NCBI RefSeq assembly: GCF_025421715.1
Contig: NZ_JAOEFC010000002.1
Span: 62,001-126,000 of the forward strand
Source: Microbacterium festucae
Lineage (GTDB): Bacteria; Actinomycetota; Actinomycetes; Actinomycetales; Microbacteriaceae
Direction: 5' to 3'
Length of the DNA stretch: 64,000 nt
The notes beneath the pieces are model-generated. The model worked only from the letters and a program-made list of their open reading frames with translations, did no database searches and was not told the DNA's origin. The translations under genes and the position numbers were made by a program. Shown piece after piece: positions 1 through 8,466 of the stretch (positions are counted from its first letter, which is position 1; every line of letters begins with the position of its first letter).

Positions 1-1209
1 GCCGGCCACACCGATGGCGGTCCGGGTGGGCGCGTGGCGGGGGCGCTGGGCGATGTGGTGCTCGCGCTTGTCGCCGGTGACCCACGCCTCGATGAAGGGG
101 TAGATCGCGACGAGCACGATGAACAGTCCGAGCCCGATCAGCGGGATGAGGATGTTGAACGACCAGGTGCGGTCGAACAGCACGAACTCGAGGTGCGGCG
201 GCACGAGGCGCAGGGCGCCGTCGGCGAAGCCGATGTACCAGTCGGGCTGCGTTCCGGCCGACACCGGCGACGGGTCGTACGGGCCGTAGTTCCAGATCGG
301 GTTGATCGTGAACAGCGAGGCGATCAGCACGATCACACCGAAGACGATGAAGAAGAACCCGCCCATCTTCGACATGTAGACCGGCATCATCGGGTAGCCC
401 ACGACGTTGCTGTTCGTGCGTGCGGGCCCGGCGAACTGCGTGTGCTTGTTGACGATCATCAGCATGAGGTGCACCGCCAGCAGCGCGACGAGGATCGCCG
501 GCAGCAGCAGGATGTGCAGCGTGTAGAGGCGTCCGACGATCTGGGTGCCGGGGAACTCGCCGCCGAAGAGCAGGAACGAGATCCAGGTGCCCACCAGCGG
601 GATGCCCTTGACCATGCCGTCGATGATGCGCAGACCGTTGCCCGAGAGCAGGTCGTCGGGGAGCGAGTAGCCGGTGAAGCCCTCGGCCATCGCGAGGATG
701 AACAGCACGAAGCCGATCACCCAGTTGAGCTCGCGCGGCTTGCGGAAGGCGCCGGTGAAGAACACGCGGAGCATGTGCACGCCGATGCCGGCCACGAACA
801 CGAGCGCCGCCCAGTGGTGGATCTGGCGCACGAGCAGGCCGCCGCGGATGTCGAAGGACAGCCGCAGGGTCGAATCGAGGGCCGCCGACATCTCGACGCC
901 GCGCATGGGCAGGTAGCTGCCCGTGTAGTGCGTCTCGACCATGGAGGCCTGGAAGAAGAACGTCAGGAACGTGCCCGACAGCAGCACGACGACGAAGCTC
1001 CACAGCGCGATCTCACCCAGCATGAACGACCAGTGGTCGGGGAAGATCTTGCGACCGAGCTCCTTGACGAACCCGGAGATCGACGTGCGCTCATCGATGT
1101 AGTTGGCCGCGCCGGCGACGAACCGGCCGCCCAGCGGCTTCTCGTTCTTGGACGAGGTCGCCGCGGGGGCCTGCGCCGTGCCCGGCTCGGTGACAGTGGC
1201 GGTGCTCAA
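1..1209 (-). CDS. qcrB: cytochrome bc1 complex cytochrome b subunit, 3' end cut by window edge
   Basis: Membrane cytochrome b of the quinol:cytochrome c reductase, which moves electrons from menaquinol to the di-haem QcrC. Translation gives about 403 residues, where the family usually has about 540, so the C-terminus lies outside the window. The start is a TTG sharing four bases (TTGA) with the qcrA stop. No ATG fits, and the reading begins STATVTEPG. A His pair (about 131-132, IHHWA) and H145 look like haem ligands of one transmembrane helix pair. A later YTLH...AVH pair supplies the others. It is the last visible gene of a ctaE-qcrC-qcrA-qcrB operon. Identity is secure; the TTG start is inferred from the overlap. 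Confidence 0.93.
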   Translation of the reverse strand, partial: MSTATVTEPGTAQAPAATSSKNEKPLGGRFVAGAANYIDERTSISGFVKELGRKIFPDHWSFMLGEIALWSFVVVLLSGTFLTFFFQASMVETHYTGSYLPMRGVEMSAALDSTLRLSFDIRGGLLVRQIHHWAALVFVAGIGVHMLRVFFTGAFRKPRELNWVIGFVLFILAMAEGFTGYSLPDDLLSGNGLRIIDGMVKGIPLVGTWISFLLFGGEFPGTQIVGRLYTLHILLLPAILVALLAVHLMLMIVNKHTQFAGPARTNSNVVGYPMMPVYMSKMGGFFFIVFGVIVLIASLFTINPIWNYGPYDPSPVSAGTQPDWYIGFADGALRLVPPHLEFVLFDRTWSFNILIPLIGLGLFIVLVAIYPFIEAWVTGDKREHHIAQRPRHAPTRTAIGVAG

Positions 1210-2285
1210 TGGCGCTCCCAGAAGCTCGGGCCGACAGGCTCTTCGAAGTCGCTGCGTGCAACGAGGTAGCCCTCGGCGTCGACGGTGATGGGCAGCTGAG
1301 GCAGCGGGCGTGCGGCCGGGCCGAAGATGACCGCGGCGCCGCGCGAGACGTCGAACTGCGACTGGTGGCAGGGGCAGAGCAGGTGGTGCGTCTGCTGCTC
1401 GTAGAGCGCGACGGGGCAGCCGACGTGCGTGCACACCTTGGAGTAGGCGACGATGCCGTCGTACGACCAGTCCTTGCGGTCTTCCTCCTCCTCGAGCTGC
1501 TCGGGGAGCAGACGCATGAGCAGCACGATGGCCTTGGCCTTCTCCTCGAGGTAGCCGTCGTGGTGGCTGAGCTCGGCCAGCGACTCCGGGATGACGTGCA
1601 CGGCCGAGCCGAGCGTCAGGTCGGCGGCGCGGATGGGCTCGCCGCTCGGGTCGTGCGCCAGGCGCTCGCCTTCCTTCCACATGGTGTGGCTGAGGAGGGC
1701 GACCGGGTCGCCGGCGATCGGCTTCTCTTCGCTGTTGTGGGGCGCGAGGCCGCGGAACAGCGTGATGCCGGGGATGATCGAGGCCACGAGGGCGGCGATC
1801 AGCGAGCCGCGGATGGCGGTTCGGCGGCCGAAGCCCGACTCCTCGTTGGCGTCGCGGAAGACCTGCACGGCCGCTTCACGCGTCGTGTCGCGACCACGCG
1901 TGGCGTGACGGGGCTCGATGAACTCCTTGTCGGACATGATCGCCTTGGACCAGTGGATGGCGCCGAGGCCGATCGCCAGCAGGGCCAAGCCGATGCCGAG
2001 ACCGATGAAGAGGTTGTTGTGCCGGATGTCGATGATCCGACCGCTCTCGATGGGGAAGAGCATGTAGGCGGCGACCGCCCAGATGCTGCCCGCGAGAGAC
2101 AGGTAGAACAGCGTGTAGACCGTGCGGACGGCGCGCTTCATCGCCGCCGGGTCCTGGTCGGTCACGCGGTGCCGGTGCGGGGGAAGCCCCGGGTTCTGCA
2201 CGGGGTCGGGAACCGCGACAGCGAGCCCGGCGGAAGGCTTCCATGAAGCCCTCTCGTGCTCGAGCGCGTCTTCCTCGTGTGCCAT
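1206..2285 (-). CDS. qcrA: cytochrome bc1 complex Rieske iron-sulfur subunit
   Basis: Rieske 2Fe-2S protein of the bc1 complex, 359 aa. The actinobacterial form is visible: an extended N-terminus, then three hydrophobic spans (about 55-75, 85-110 and 160-180), then the C-terminal Rieske fold. Cluster motifs are CTHVGC at about 285-290 and CPCHQS at about 304-309, giving two Cys and two His ligands plus the disulfide Cys pair. It accepts electrons from menaquinol and hands them to QcrC. It sits 39 nt after qcrC and overlaps the qcrB start by 4 nt, so the subunits are translationally coupled. An acidic EEEED stretch precedes the Rieske domain. Confidence 0.96.
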   Translation of the reverse strand: MAHEEDALEHERASWKPSAGLAVAVPDPVQNPGLPPHRHRVTDQDPAAMKRAVRTVYTLFYLSLAGSIWAVAAYMLFPIESGRIIDIRHNNLFIGLGIGLALLAIGLGAIHWSKAIMSDKEFIEPRHATRGRDTTREAAVQVFRDANEESGFGRRTAIRGSLIAALVASIIPGITLFRGLAPHNSEEKPIAGDPVALLSHTMWKEGERLAHDPSGEPIRAADLTLGSAVHVIPESLAELSHHDGYLEEKAKAIVLLMRLLPEQLEEEEDRKDWSYDGIVAYSKVCTHVGCPVALYEQQTHHLLCPCHQSQFDVSRGAAVIFGPAARPLPQLPITVDAEGYLVARSDFEEPVGPSFWERH

Positions 2286-2324
2286 GGTGCTCCTCGTCGC
2301 TTTCCTACGTCTACGTCAGTGTGA

Positions 2325-3125
2325 TCAGTTCGACTTCGCCGTGATCCACACGGTGAGGCCGATGAGTGAGCCGATGCCGAAGATCCAGATGAACAGACCC
2401 TCCGAGACGGGGCCGAGCGAACCGAGGTTGAAGCCTCCGGCCGACTCGTTCTGCTGCATCCACATGAGCGCCGAGATGACGTCGCGCTTCTCTTCGGTGG
2501 TCAGGGTCATGTCGTTGAACACGGGCATGTTCTGCGGACCGGTCACCATCGCCGCGTACATGTGCAGCGGGCTGGTGCTGGTCAGGGCCGGGGCGTACTT
2601 GCCCTCGGTCAGCGCACCACCGGCGGCGGCCACGTTGTGGCACATCGCGCAGTTGATGCGGAACAGCTCGGCGCCGTTGGCGACATCGCCCTGGCCGTCG
2701 AGGGTCTCCTCGGCGGGGTACGTCGGGCCGGGGGAGGTGGACTGCACCCAGGCGGCGACGGCCTTGATCTGGTCTTCCGTGAACTGCACCGGCTTCTGCG
2801 GCGCCTGCGGGCCCTGCATCTGCAGCGGCATGCGGCCGGTCGACATCTGGAACTCGACGGCGAGCTCGCCCACGCCGTACAGCGACGGGCCGTCGGCGGT
2901 GCCCTCCATGTTCAGGCCGTGGCAGGTGGCGCAGTTGGCCTGGAACAGCTTCTTGCCGTCTTCGACCGTGAGGGTCGACGACGACGAGGCGGTGGGCTCG
3001 GTGGCGGCCATCGCGGCCGAGGCTCCGGCGTAGATGCCGCCGCTGACGAGCAGTCCGATGCCGATGAGGGCGGCGGCAGCCCACTTGCTGCGGCGGCCGG
3101 TGCGGCGCGGGTTCTTGGATGCCAT
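2325..3125 (-). CDS. qcrC: di-haem cytochrome c subunit of cytochrome bc1 complex
   Basis: Cytochrome cc of the actinobacterial bcc-aa3 supercomplex. It replaces a free cytochrome c and wires the bc1 part directly to the oxidase. The 266-aa product has an N-terminal anchor (about 18-40), two class I cytochrome c domains with CATCH at 65-69 and CAMCH at 159-163, and a C-terminal transmembrane helix (about 243-262). Axial Met candidates follow in each domain. A longer open frame runs upstream, but the MASKN start gives the normal family length and a sensible signal anchor. It lies 23 nt downstream of ctaE. Confidence 0.95.
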   Translation of the reverse strand: MASKNPRRTGRRSKWAAAALIGIGLLVSGGIYAGASAAMAATEPTASSSSTLTVEDGKKLFQANCATCHGLNMEGTADGPSLYGVGELAVEFQMSTGRMPLQMQGPQAPQKPVQFTEDQIKAVAAWVQSTSPGPTYPAEETLDGQGDVANGAELFRINCAMCHNVAAAGGALTEGKYAPALTSTSPLHMYAAMVTGPQNMPVFNDMTLTTEEKRDVISALMWMQQNESAGGFNLGSLGPVSEGLFIWIFGIGSLIGLTVWITAKSN

Positions 3126-3148
3126 GGGCGTACTCAGCTCCGCTCTCG

Positions 3149-3793
3149 TCACTTGACGAAGTAGATGACGATGAACAGGACGATCCACACCACGTCGACG
3201 AAGTGCCAGTAGTAGGACACGACGATCGAAGAAGTCATCTCCTTGCGTCCGAAGTTCTTCACCGCGTAGGCCCGGCCGATGACCAGGAGGAACGCGATGA
3301 GGCCGCCGGTCACGTGCAGGGCGTGGAAACCGGTGGTGATGTAGAAGGCCGAGGCGTACGAGTCGGCGCTGATGGGCATGCCCTCGGTGACCAGCGTGGC
3401 GTACTCCCACACCTGGCCCGAGACGAACACGGCGCCCATGACGAAGGTGAGCAGGAACCACTCGGTCATGCCCCACTGGCGGAACTGCCAGATGGTGCCC
3501 TTGCGGTACGGCTGGAAGCGCTCGGCGGCGAAGACGCCGGCCTGCGCGGTGAACGACGAGAGCACCAGGATCAGCGTGTTCACGGCGGCGAACGGGATGT
3601 TCAGCAGCTCGGTGCGATCCGCCCACAGCTCCGGGGAGGCGTTGCGCAGCGTGAAGTAGATCGCGAACAGGCCGGCGAAGAACATGACCTCGCTGCCGAG
3701 CCACACGATGGTGCCGACGGCGACCGGATCCGGCCGCTTGACGGATCGCAAGGCCTGGGAATAGGTCGCAGGAGTGGTCGTCACATAGCCCAT
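3149..3793 (-). CDS. ctaE: cytochrome c oxidase subunit III
   Basis: Subunit III of the aa3-type terminal oxidase, a polytopic membrane protein with five or more helices and no metal centre of its own. Recognisable stretches are [11 protein letters not shown] near the N-terminus and the conserved HALHVTGG helix, followed by [11 protein letters not shown]. The product is 214 aa from the ATG at 3793 (MGYVTTTP). The frame stays open to an ATG at 3826, and a GTG three codons in (3784) is also possible; none has a convincing Shine-Dalgarno. It is the first gene of the ctaE-qcrCAB cluster and is divergent from trpD. Identity is secure, the start less so. Confidence 0.93.
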   Translation of the reverse strand: MGYVTTTPATYSQALRSVKRPDPVAVGTIVWLGSEVMFFAGLFAIYFTLRNASPELWADRTELLNIPFAAVNTLILVLSSFTAQAGVFAAERFQPYRKGTIWQFRQWGMTEWFLLTFVMGAVFVSGQVWEYATLVTEGMPISADSYASAFYITTGFHALHVTGGLIAFLLVIGRAYAVKNFGRKEMTSSIVVSYYWHFVDVVWIVLFIVIYFVK

Positions 3794-3901
3794 TATGGCT
3801 GATTCCAGGTCGGCTTTCCGCATCACTGAAGGTGGGTTCCACTTTCGGAGGGGATTGGAGCGGGCTCGGAGTCTTCCCGGAGTTGCCCGACAGTCTCCCG
3901 A

Positions 3902-3907
3902 TAGGCT
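3902..3907 (+). promoter_or_regulatory. -10 box of trpD, probably leaderless
   Basis: TAGGCT lies 8 nt before the trpD ATG, which puts the likely transcription start at or next to the start codon. No ribosome binding site is seen between. No good -35 is visible. Confidence 0.5.
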
Positions 3908-3915
3908 CGATCGTC

Positions 3916-4977
3916 ATGGCGGAGCTCTACTCGTGGCCGGAAATCCTCACTGACCTGCTCGCGGGTCGCGACCTCAGCGTGTCGCAGTCGACTTGGGCGA
4001 TGCGTCAGGTGATGGCAGGCGAGGCGACCCCGTCGCAGCTCGCCGGATTCCTCGTCGCGCTGCGTGCGAAGGGGGAGACGGTCGATGAGATCGTCGGCTT
4101 CCGCGACGCGATCCTCGAGGCCGCGCTGCCGCTCCCGGTTCCCGCCGAGGTGCTCGACATCGTCGGCACCGGCGGCGACAGATTCGGCACCGTCAACGTG
4201 TCGACGATGTCCTCGATCGTCGCCGCGGCCACCGGCATCCCCGTCGTCAAGCACGGCAACCGGGCCGCCAGTTCGGCGTCGGGCTCGTCGGATGTGCTCG
4301 GCGCGCTCGGGGTCGATCTGACGCTGGCGCCCGAGCGGGTGGCCGAGGTGCTGGCCGAGGCCGGCATCACCTTCGCCTACGCTGCCGCGTTCCACCCGGG
4401 CTTCCGGCATGCCGGCCCCACGCGCGCCGAGCTCGGCGTGCCCACCGTCTTCAACTTCCTCGGACCGCTGTGCAACCCGGCCCGCGCCGAGGCCAACGCG
4501 GTCGGCGTCGCCAGCGCCGACCGGGTGCCCCTCATCACCGGCGTGTTCCGCACGCGGGGGGCGACCGCCCTCGTCTTCCGCGGCGACGACGGGCTCGACG
4601 AGCTGACCACGACCGGTCACAGCCGGCTGTGGGAGATCACCCGCGGCGACGTGCGCGAGCACGATCTCGATCCGCGCGATCTCGGCATCCCGCTCGCCCG
4701 CATCGACGATCTGCTGGGAGGCGACGCCGCCCACAACGCGCAGGTCGTGCATCGCGTGCTGGCGGGGGAGACGGGCCCGGTGCGCGACATCGTGCTGCTG
4801 AACGCCGCCGCCGGGATCGTGGCCTACCGCCTCTTCCAGGACGCCGCGCAGGCGCAGGAGCCGATCGTGGACCGGCTCGCCCTGGCGCGCGATGAGGCCG
4901 CGGCGGCGATCGACTCGGGAGCGGCCGCGAACACCCTCGCCGCCTGGGTCGCGGCGACCGCCGCCCCTGTGGTCTGA
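3916..4977 (+). CDS. trpD: anthranilate phosphoribosyltransferase
   Basis: Second step of tryptophan synthesis: transfers phosphoribosyl from PRPP to anthranilate. The 353-aa product has the usual family length. Visible motifs are the PRPP loop GTGGD (84-88), NVST (94-97) and KHGNRA (112-117), and the C-terminal half carries the RGDDGLDEL-type metal-site region. The frame is open further upstream, but MAELYSWPEIL is the natural family start and lies 8 nt after a TAGGCT -10 box. No other trp genes are nearby; the gene stands alone, divergent from the oxidase cluster. Confidence 0.95.
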   Translation: MAELYSWPEILTDLLAGRDLSVSQSTWAMRQVMAGEATPSQLAGFLVALRAKGETVDEIVGFRDAILEAALPLPVPAEVLDIVGTGGDRFGTVNVSTMSSIVAAATGIPVVKHGNRAASSASGSSDVLGALGVDLTLAPERVAEVLAEAGITFAYAAAFHPGFRHAGPTRAELGVPTVFNFLGPLCNPARAEANAVGVASADRVPLITGVFRTRGATALVFRGDDGLDELTTTGHSRLWEITRGDVREHDLDPRDLGIPLARIDDLLGGDAAHNAQVVHRVLAGETGPVRDIVLLNAAAGIVAYRLFQDAAQAQEPIVDRLALARDEAAAAIDSGAAANTLAAWVAATAAPVV

Positions 4978-5097
4978 CCAATTTTCAGCTGATTCACATT
5001 ATTCACGGCCGGGCGCTTTCGGGGTGCTGAAGCGCTTCGCTACGGTGAGGTCATCACTGGGGCTCGGAACAGCCCCCTCAAGAGGAAGCGCCTCCCC

Positions 5098-5589
5098 ATG
5101 TCAGAAGCAGCTGTCACCACCGCGGACACCGTCGCTCCGCCGGAGAAGAAGGTCGGTCTCGTGAAGGCCGCCGGCATTCTCGGCATCCTCGGCGGCATCG
5201 CCCTCATCGTCGTCGGCATCGTGGTCTGGGTCATGGTCTCGACCCAGCTCCAGGCCGAGAACATCGTCGTCCCCGACGACGCGGCCGCCTTCCAGGGCCA
5301 GACCGTGTCGGGCCCGTTCACCGCCTACGTGCAGGCGGACATCATCCAGCACCACGCGCTCGAGATGTCGGACGGCAAGACCTACGCCCAGCTCGACCGC
5401 GAAGACCCGGTGCGCGCGACGCTCATGAATGCGTCCTTCCTCCGCTCTTCGCTGTTCACCTCGGTCGTCTCGTTCGGCGTCGCCGCCTTCGCGATGGGCG
5501 TGGGCGTGCTGTCGATCCTCTTCGGCTGGGCGATCTTCCGCCTCGCCTCGATCCCGGTGATCGTGCGACGGGCCACCGTCACCTCCTGA
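5098..5589 (+). CDS. two-transmembrane protein of unknown function
   Basis: 163 aa. Not recognised as a named enzyme. A short charged N-terminus is followed by a hydrophobic span at about 24-50, an extracytoplasmic loop of about 65 residues containing a histidine pair (QHHALEM), and a second long hydrophobic region at about 118-152. Similar actinobacterial two-TM proteins are often annotated simply as hypothetical. A GGAAG-like site precedes the ATG, and a GAAGCGCTTC palindrome plus a TACGGT hexamer at 5041-5046 sit upstream. A strong hairpin follows directly, so this is a single-gene unit. Confidence 0.75.
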   Translation: MSEAAVTTADTVAPPEKKVGLVKAAGILGILGGIALIVVGIVVWVMVSTQLQAENIVVPDDAAAFQGQTVSGPFTAYVQADIIQHHALEMSDGKTYAQLDREDPVRATLMNASFLRSSLFTSVVSFGVAAFAMGVGVLSILFGWAIFRLASIPVIVRRATVTS

Positions 5590-5594
5590 CCCGA

Positions 5595-5634
5595 CCGAAA
5601 AGGCCCGCACCCTGCACGGTGCGGGCCTTTTCGG
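5595..5634. terminator. strong rho-independent-type hairpin
   Basis: Perfect 17-bp stem (arms 5595-5611 and 5618-5634) with a 6-nt loop, ending in CCTTTTCGG. It lies 6 nt after the stop codon at 5589. A run of A on the left arm and T on the right would let it work in both directions. Confidence 0.9.
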
Positions 5635-5646
5635 CATTGTGGTGTC

Positions 5647-6654
5647 ATGCACCCGATCGACGCGCTCACCGAGATCGCCACGCTGCTGGAGCGCGAGCGC
5701 GCGTCGCGCTACCGCTCCAAGGCGTTCCGGGCGGCCGCGCGGGCGATCGAGGGGCTGAGCGAGGCAGAGCTGGCGGATGCCGCGGCGTTGCGGCGCCGAC
5801 CGGGCGTGGGCGACACGTCGTTCGCCGTCATCCAGGAGGCGCTGGCCGGCGAGGTGCCGCAGTACCTCGCCGAACTGCGGGCGCGCTTCGCGCCGGCATC
5901 CTCGCAGCTGCGCGCCCTGCTGCGCGGCGATCTGCACTGCCACTCGGAGTGGTCGGATGGGCAGACGCCGATCGAGGCGATGCTCGGCGCCGCGCGCGCC
6001 CTGGGGCACGAGTACCTCGCCCTCACCGACCACTCGCCGCGCCTGCGGGTGGCGCGGGGGCTCAGTGCGGTGCGGCTGCGCGAGCAGCTCGCGGTCGTCG
6101 CGGCGCTCAACGCTGACGCGGGCGGCGCCGGGCCGACGCTGCTGACCGGCATCGAGGTCGACATCCTCGACGACGGCGCGCTCGATCAGGAGCCGGCGCT
6201 GCTCGACGAGCTGGATGTGGTCGTGGCATCCGCGCATTCGAAGCTGCGGATGGAGCGGGGGCCGATGACGCGGCGGCTCGTCGCGGCGGTGTCGGACCGG
6301 CGGGTCGACGTGCTCGGGCATGTGACGGGCCGGCTGATCCGCGGGGAGCGGGGCACGCGGCCGCCGTCGGCGTTCGATGCGGCGGCGGTGTTCGCCGCGT
6401 GCGCGGCGCATGGGGTCGCCGTGGAGATCAACGCGCGGCCCGAGCGCGAGGACCCGCCCGACGAGCTCATCGCCGTCGCGCTGGCGGAGGGATGCCTGTT
6501 CTCGATCGACTCCGACGCGCACGCGCCCGGCCAGCTGGGGCTGCTCGACGAGGGTGCCGCCCGTGCCGAGCGCGCGGGCGTGCCCGCCGAGCGCATCGTG
6601 ACGACGTGGCCGCTGGAGCGGCTGCGGGAGTGGACGCGACGCGCGTCGGGGTGA
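5647..6654 (+). CDS. PHP-domain phosphoesterase with PolX-type helix-hairpin-helix N-terminus
   Basis: 335 aa. The first 80 or so residues resemble the HhH_8 domain at the start of PolX DNA polymerases (AFRAAARAIE, then GVGDTSFAVIQEAL). The rest is a PHP metal-dependent phosphoesterase: HCHSEWSDG, TDHSPRL, the GIEVDI glutamate, ASAHSKL, GHVTGR and SDAHAPGQ supply the usual His/Asp/Glu ligands. The polymerase palm between these modules in true PolX is absent. A role as a DNA-end or nucleotide phosphoesterase is plausible but not shown. CATTGT six nt before the ATG could be a weak -10 for a leaderless message. Confidence 0.85.
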   Translation: MHPIDALTEIATLLERERASRYRSKAFRAAARAIEGLSEAELADAAALRRRPGVGDTSFAVIQEALAGEVPQYLAELRARFAPASSQLRALLRGDLHCHSEWSDGQTPIEAMLGAARALGHEYLALTDHSPRLRVARGLSAVRLREQLAVVAALNADAGGAGPTLLTGIEVDILDDGALDQEPALLDELDVVVASAHSKLRMERGPMTRRLVAAVSDRRVDVLGHVTGRLIRGERGTRPPSAFDAAAVFAACAAHGVAVEINARPEREDPPDELIAVALAEGCLFSIDSDAHAPGQLGLLDEGAARAERAGVPAERIVTTWPLERLREWTRRASG

Positions 6655-6736
6655 CGGGGGCGCGGGCGGTCGGGCGCGGGGTCGGGCGCGCTGTGGTGCG
6701 CCGGGTGGTCGGGCGCGGGGTGGTCGGGCGGGCGGG
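6655..6736. repeat. GC-rich degenerate direct repeats between convergent genes
   Basis: Between the PHP gene and the convergent exonuclease gene, the unit GTCGGGCGCGGGG recurs in three or four imperfect copies, mixed with GTGGTCGGGCG. No open frame or clean hairpin was found. It probably arose by slippage at gene ends. Confidence 0.6.
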
Positions 6737-7651
6737 TCAGACGCGGGCGCGGAGGGCGGCGGCGGCGCGGTCGGCCGACGAGCCGAGCGACCAGCGTCCC
6801 GCGAGGTCGGCCACGGCCGCGTCGTCGGGGGCGGTGAGCGGGGTGACGGCGGGCAGCTCGAGATCGCGGACGACCGCGACCACCTGCGGTGCGACGTCGA
6901 GGTAGTCGGCCGCGGCGAGGATCTTCGCGCGCACCCCGGCCGACATGCCGTCGCCGGCCGCGGCGGCGGCGCGGATGCCGGGCAGGTCGCCGTGCGCGGC
7001 GAGCAGCGTCGCGGCGGTCTTGTCGCCGACGCCGGCGACCCCGGGGAGGCCGTCCGACGCGTCGCCGCGCATCGTGGCGAAGTCGGCGTACTGGGTGGGC
7101 AGCACCCCGTACTTGGTGACGACGGCCGCATCGGTGAGCACCTCGAGGTTGCTCATCCCGCGGCCGGTGTAGACGACCCGCACGTCCCGGCTGTCGTCGA
7201 CGAGCTGGAACAGGTCGCGGTCGCCCGTGACGACGTCGACGGGCATCGCTGACTGCGCGGCGTAGCTGCCGATGATGTCGTCGGCCTCGTGGTGGGCGCG
7301 ACCGACGATCGGGATGCCGAGCACGCCGAGCGCCTCGCGGATGACCGGGATCTGGATCTCGAGCGGGTCGGGCACGACCTCGACGTCGGGCGCCCCGGCG
7401 ACCACCTCGGCCACGCGGTGGGTCTTGTAGCTGGGGATGAGGTCGACGCGCCACTGCGGGCGCCAGTCGTCGTCCCAGCACGCGACGACGTGCGTCGGCT
7501 CGTAGGCGGTGACGAGCTTGGCGATCATGTCGAGCAGGCCGCGGGCGGCGTTGACGGGTCGCCCGTCGGGGGCCTTGACGGTGTCGGGCACTCCGTAGAA
7601 CGCGCGGAAGTAGAGGCTCGCGGTGTCGAGCAGCATCAGTCGGTCGGCCAC
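6737..7651 (-). CDS. 5'-3' exonuclease (PIN/FEN superfamily, Pol I N-domain-like)
   Basis: 304 aa; stand-alone relative of the 5' nuclease domain of DNA polymerase I. Metal-binding acidic positions are visible in LLDTASL near the start, HEADDIIG, TGDRDLFQLV and GDASDGLPG; the last is followed by the helix-hairpin-helix GVAGVGDKTAATLL. It would act on flaps or 5' ends in repair or replication. The GTG at 7651 follows AGGA by about seven nt and begins VADRLMLLD. The open frame continues upstream, but only through the next gene's territory. It converges with the PHP gene. Confidence 0.92.
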   Translation of the reverse strand: MADRLMLLDTASLYFRAFYGVPDTVKAPDGRPVNAARGLLDMIAKLVTAYEPTHVVACWDDDWRPQWRVDLIPSYKTHRVAEVVAGAPDVEVVPDPLEIQIPVIREALGVLGIPIVGRAHHEADDIIGSYAAQSAMPVDVVTGDRDLFQLVDDSRDVRVVYTGRGMSNLEVLTDAAVVTKYGVLPTQYADFATMRGDASDGLPGVAGVGDKTAATLLAAHGDLPGIRAAAAAGDGMSAGVRAKILAAADYLDVAPQVVAVVRDLELPAVTPLTAPDDAAVADLAGRWSLGSSADRAAAALRARV

Positions 7652-7677
7652 GCGTTCATCCTGACACGGATGGGAGC

Positions 7678-8466
7678 TCAGCAACCGGGGCCGGACGGGT
7701 CTTCCAGGCAGGTGCGGTCGACGAGCGCGGTGCGCGCCTCGACGATCTGCAGGGTGGCTGTGCCGCCGGGGATCGTGAGGGTGCCGGGCACGTCGATCCA
7801 GCCGCTGCCGAAGTCGACCGCCGCGGAGTATTCGACCGCGGTGGATGCCGTGTACGTGCCGCGCGCGGCATAGGCGTGGCTGGTCGCGGTGGCGGAGAAC
7901 TGCGCGAGACCCAGTTCGGCCCAGGTCGCCCCGCCGCCGGAGGCCGTGCGGCTGGTGCCGTCGCCGTGCGCGAACCGGTACGAGACGGGAGTGAACCGCA
8001 CGGTGACGGGCAGCTCGAACAGGGTGCCCGTCGCGGCGTGCGTCTCGGCGTCGACGACGAAGTTCACCGGCATGCCGACGATGCCCACGCCGTCGGGTTC
8101 GTCGACCAGCGGACGTGCCGTCGGGGCGAAGGATGCGACGTCGTTCATCGTCGGTCGGAACACGACGACCTCGTACCCGCCGCGGCAGCCGAGACCTTCC
8201 GTGCACACCAGGTTGCCGCTCGGGTTCCGCGGGTCGACGGGGTCGTCGGCCGAGTCGCGCGGCCGCGCGGGCTGGTCGCCCGAGCCGGAGTCGCCGCGCT
8301 CGCCGGACCCGCCGCCCGGGCGCGTGCCGGAGAGGTCGACGGATGAGCCGGTGTTCGTGACGGAGCAATCGCCCGACCATCCCATCCCGCCTTCGCACGA
8401 CTCGGCGGCGTTGGTAGTGACGGGGCCCGCGAGGGCTATTGAAAGGGCGAGGATTAGCGCAAGCAC
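7678..8466 (-). CDS. secreted protein with PKD-like C-terminal region
   Basis: 262 aa as read from the GTG at 8466. A hydrophobic segment (LALILALSIALAG) looks like a signal peptide core, followed by a Cys-containing, Gly/Ser/Pro-rich linker (about 23-85) and a beta-rich C-terminal part resembling an isolated PKD or Ig-like domain (HGDGTSR..., HAYAARGTYTAS). Six cysteines occur as CEGGMGWSGDC, CTEGLGC and a C-terminal CLEDPSGPGC. The start is uncertain: a good basic n-region (RWARRTTR) is encoded just upstream in frame, but no start codon precedes it before a TAG. It overlaps the upstream lipoprotein gene by 13 nt. Function unknown. Confidence 0.7.
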   Translation of the reverse strand: MLALILALSIALAGPVTTNAAESCEGGMGWSGDCSVTNTGSSVDLSGTRPGGGSGERGDSGSGDQPARPRDSADDPVDPRNPSGNLVCTEGLGCRGGYEVVVFRPTMNDVASFAPTARPLVDEPDGVGIVGMPVNFVVDAETHAATGTLFELPVTVRFTPVSYRFAHGDGTSRTASGGGATWAELGLAQFSATATSHAYAARGTYTASTAVEYSAAVDFGSGWIDVPGTLTIPGGTATLQIVEARTALVDRTCLEDPSGPGC

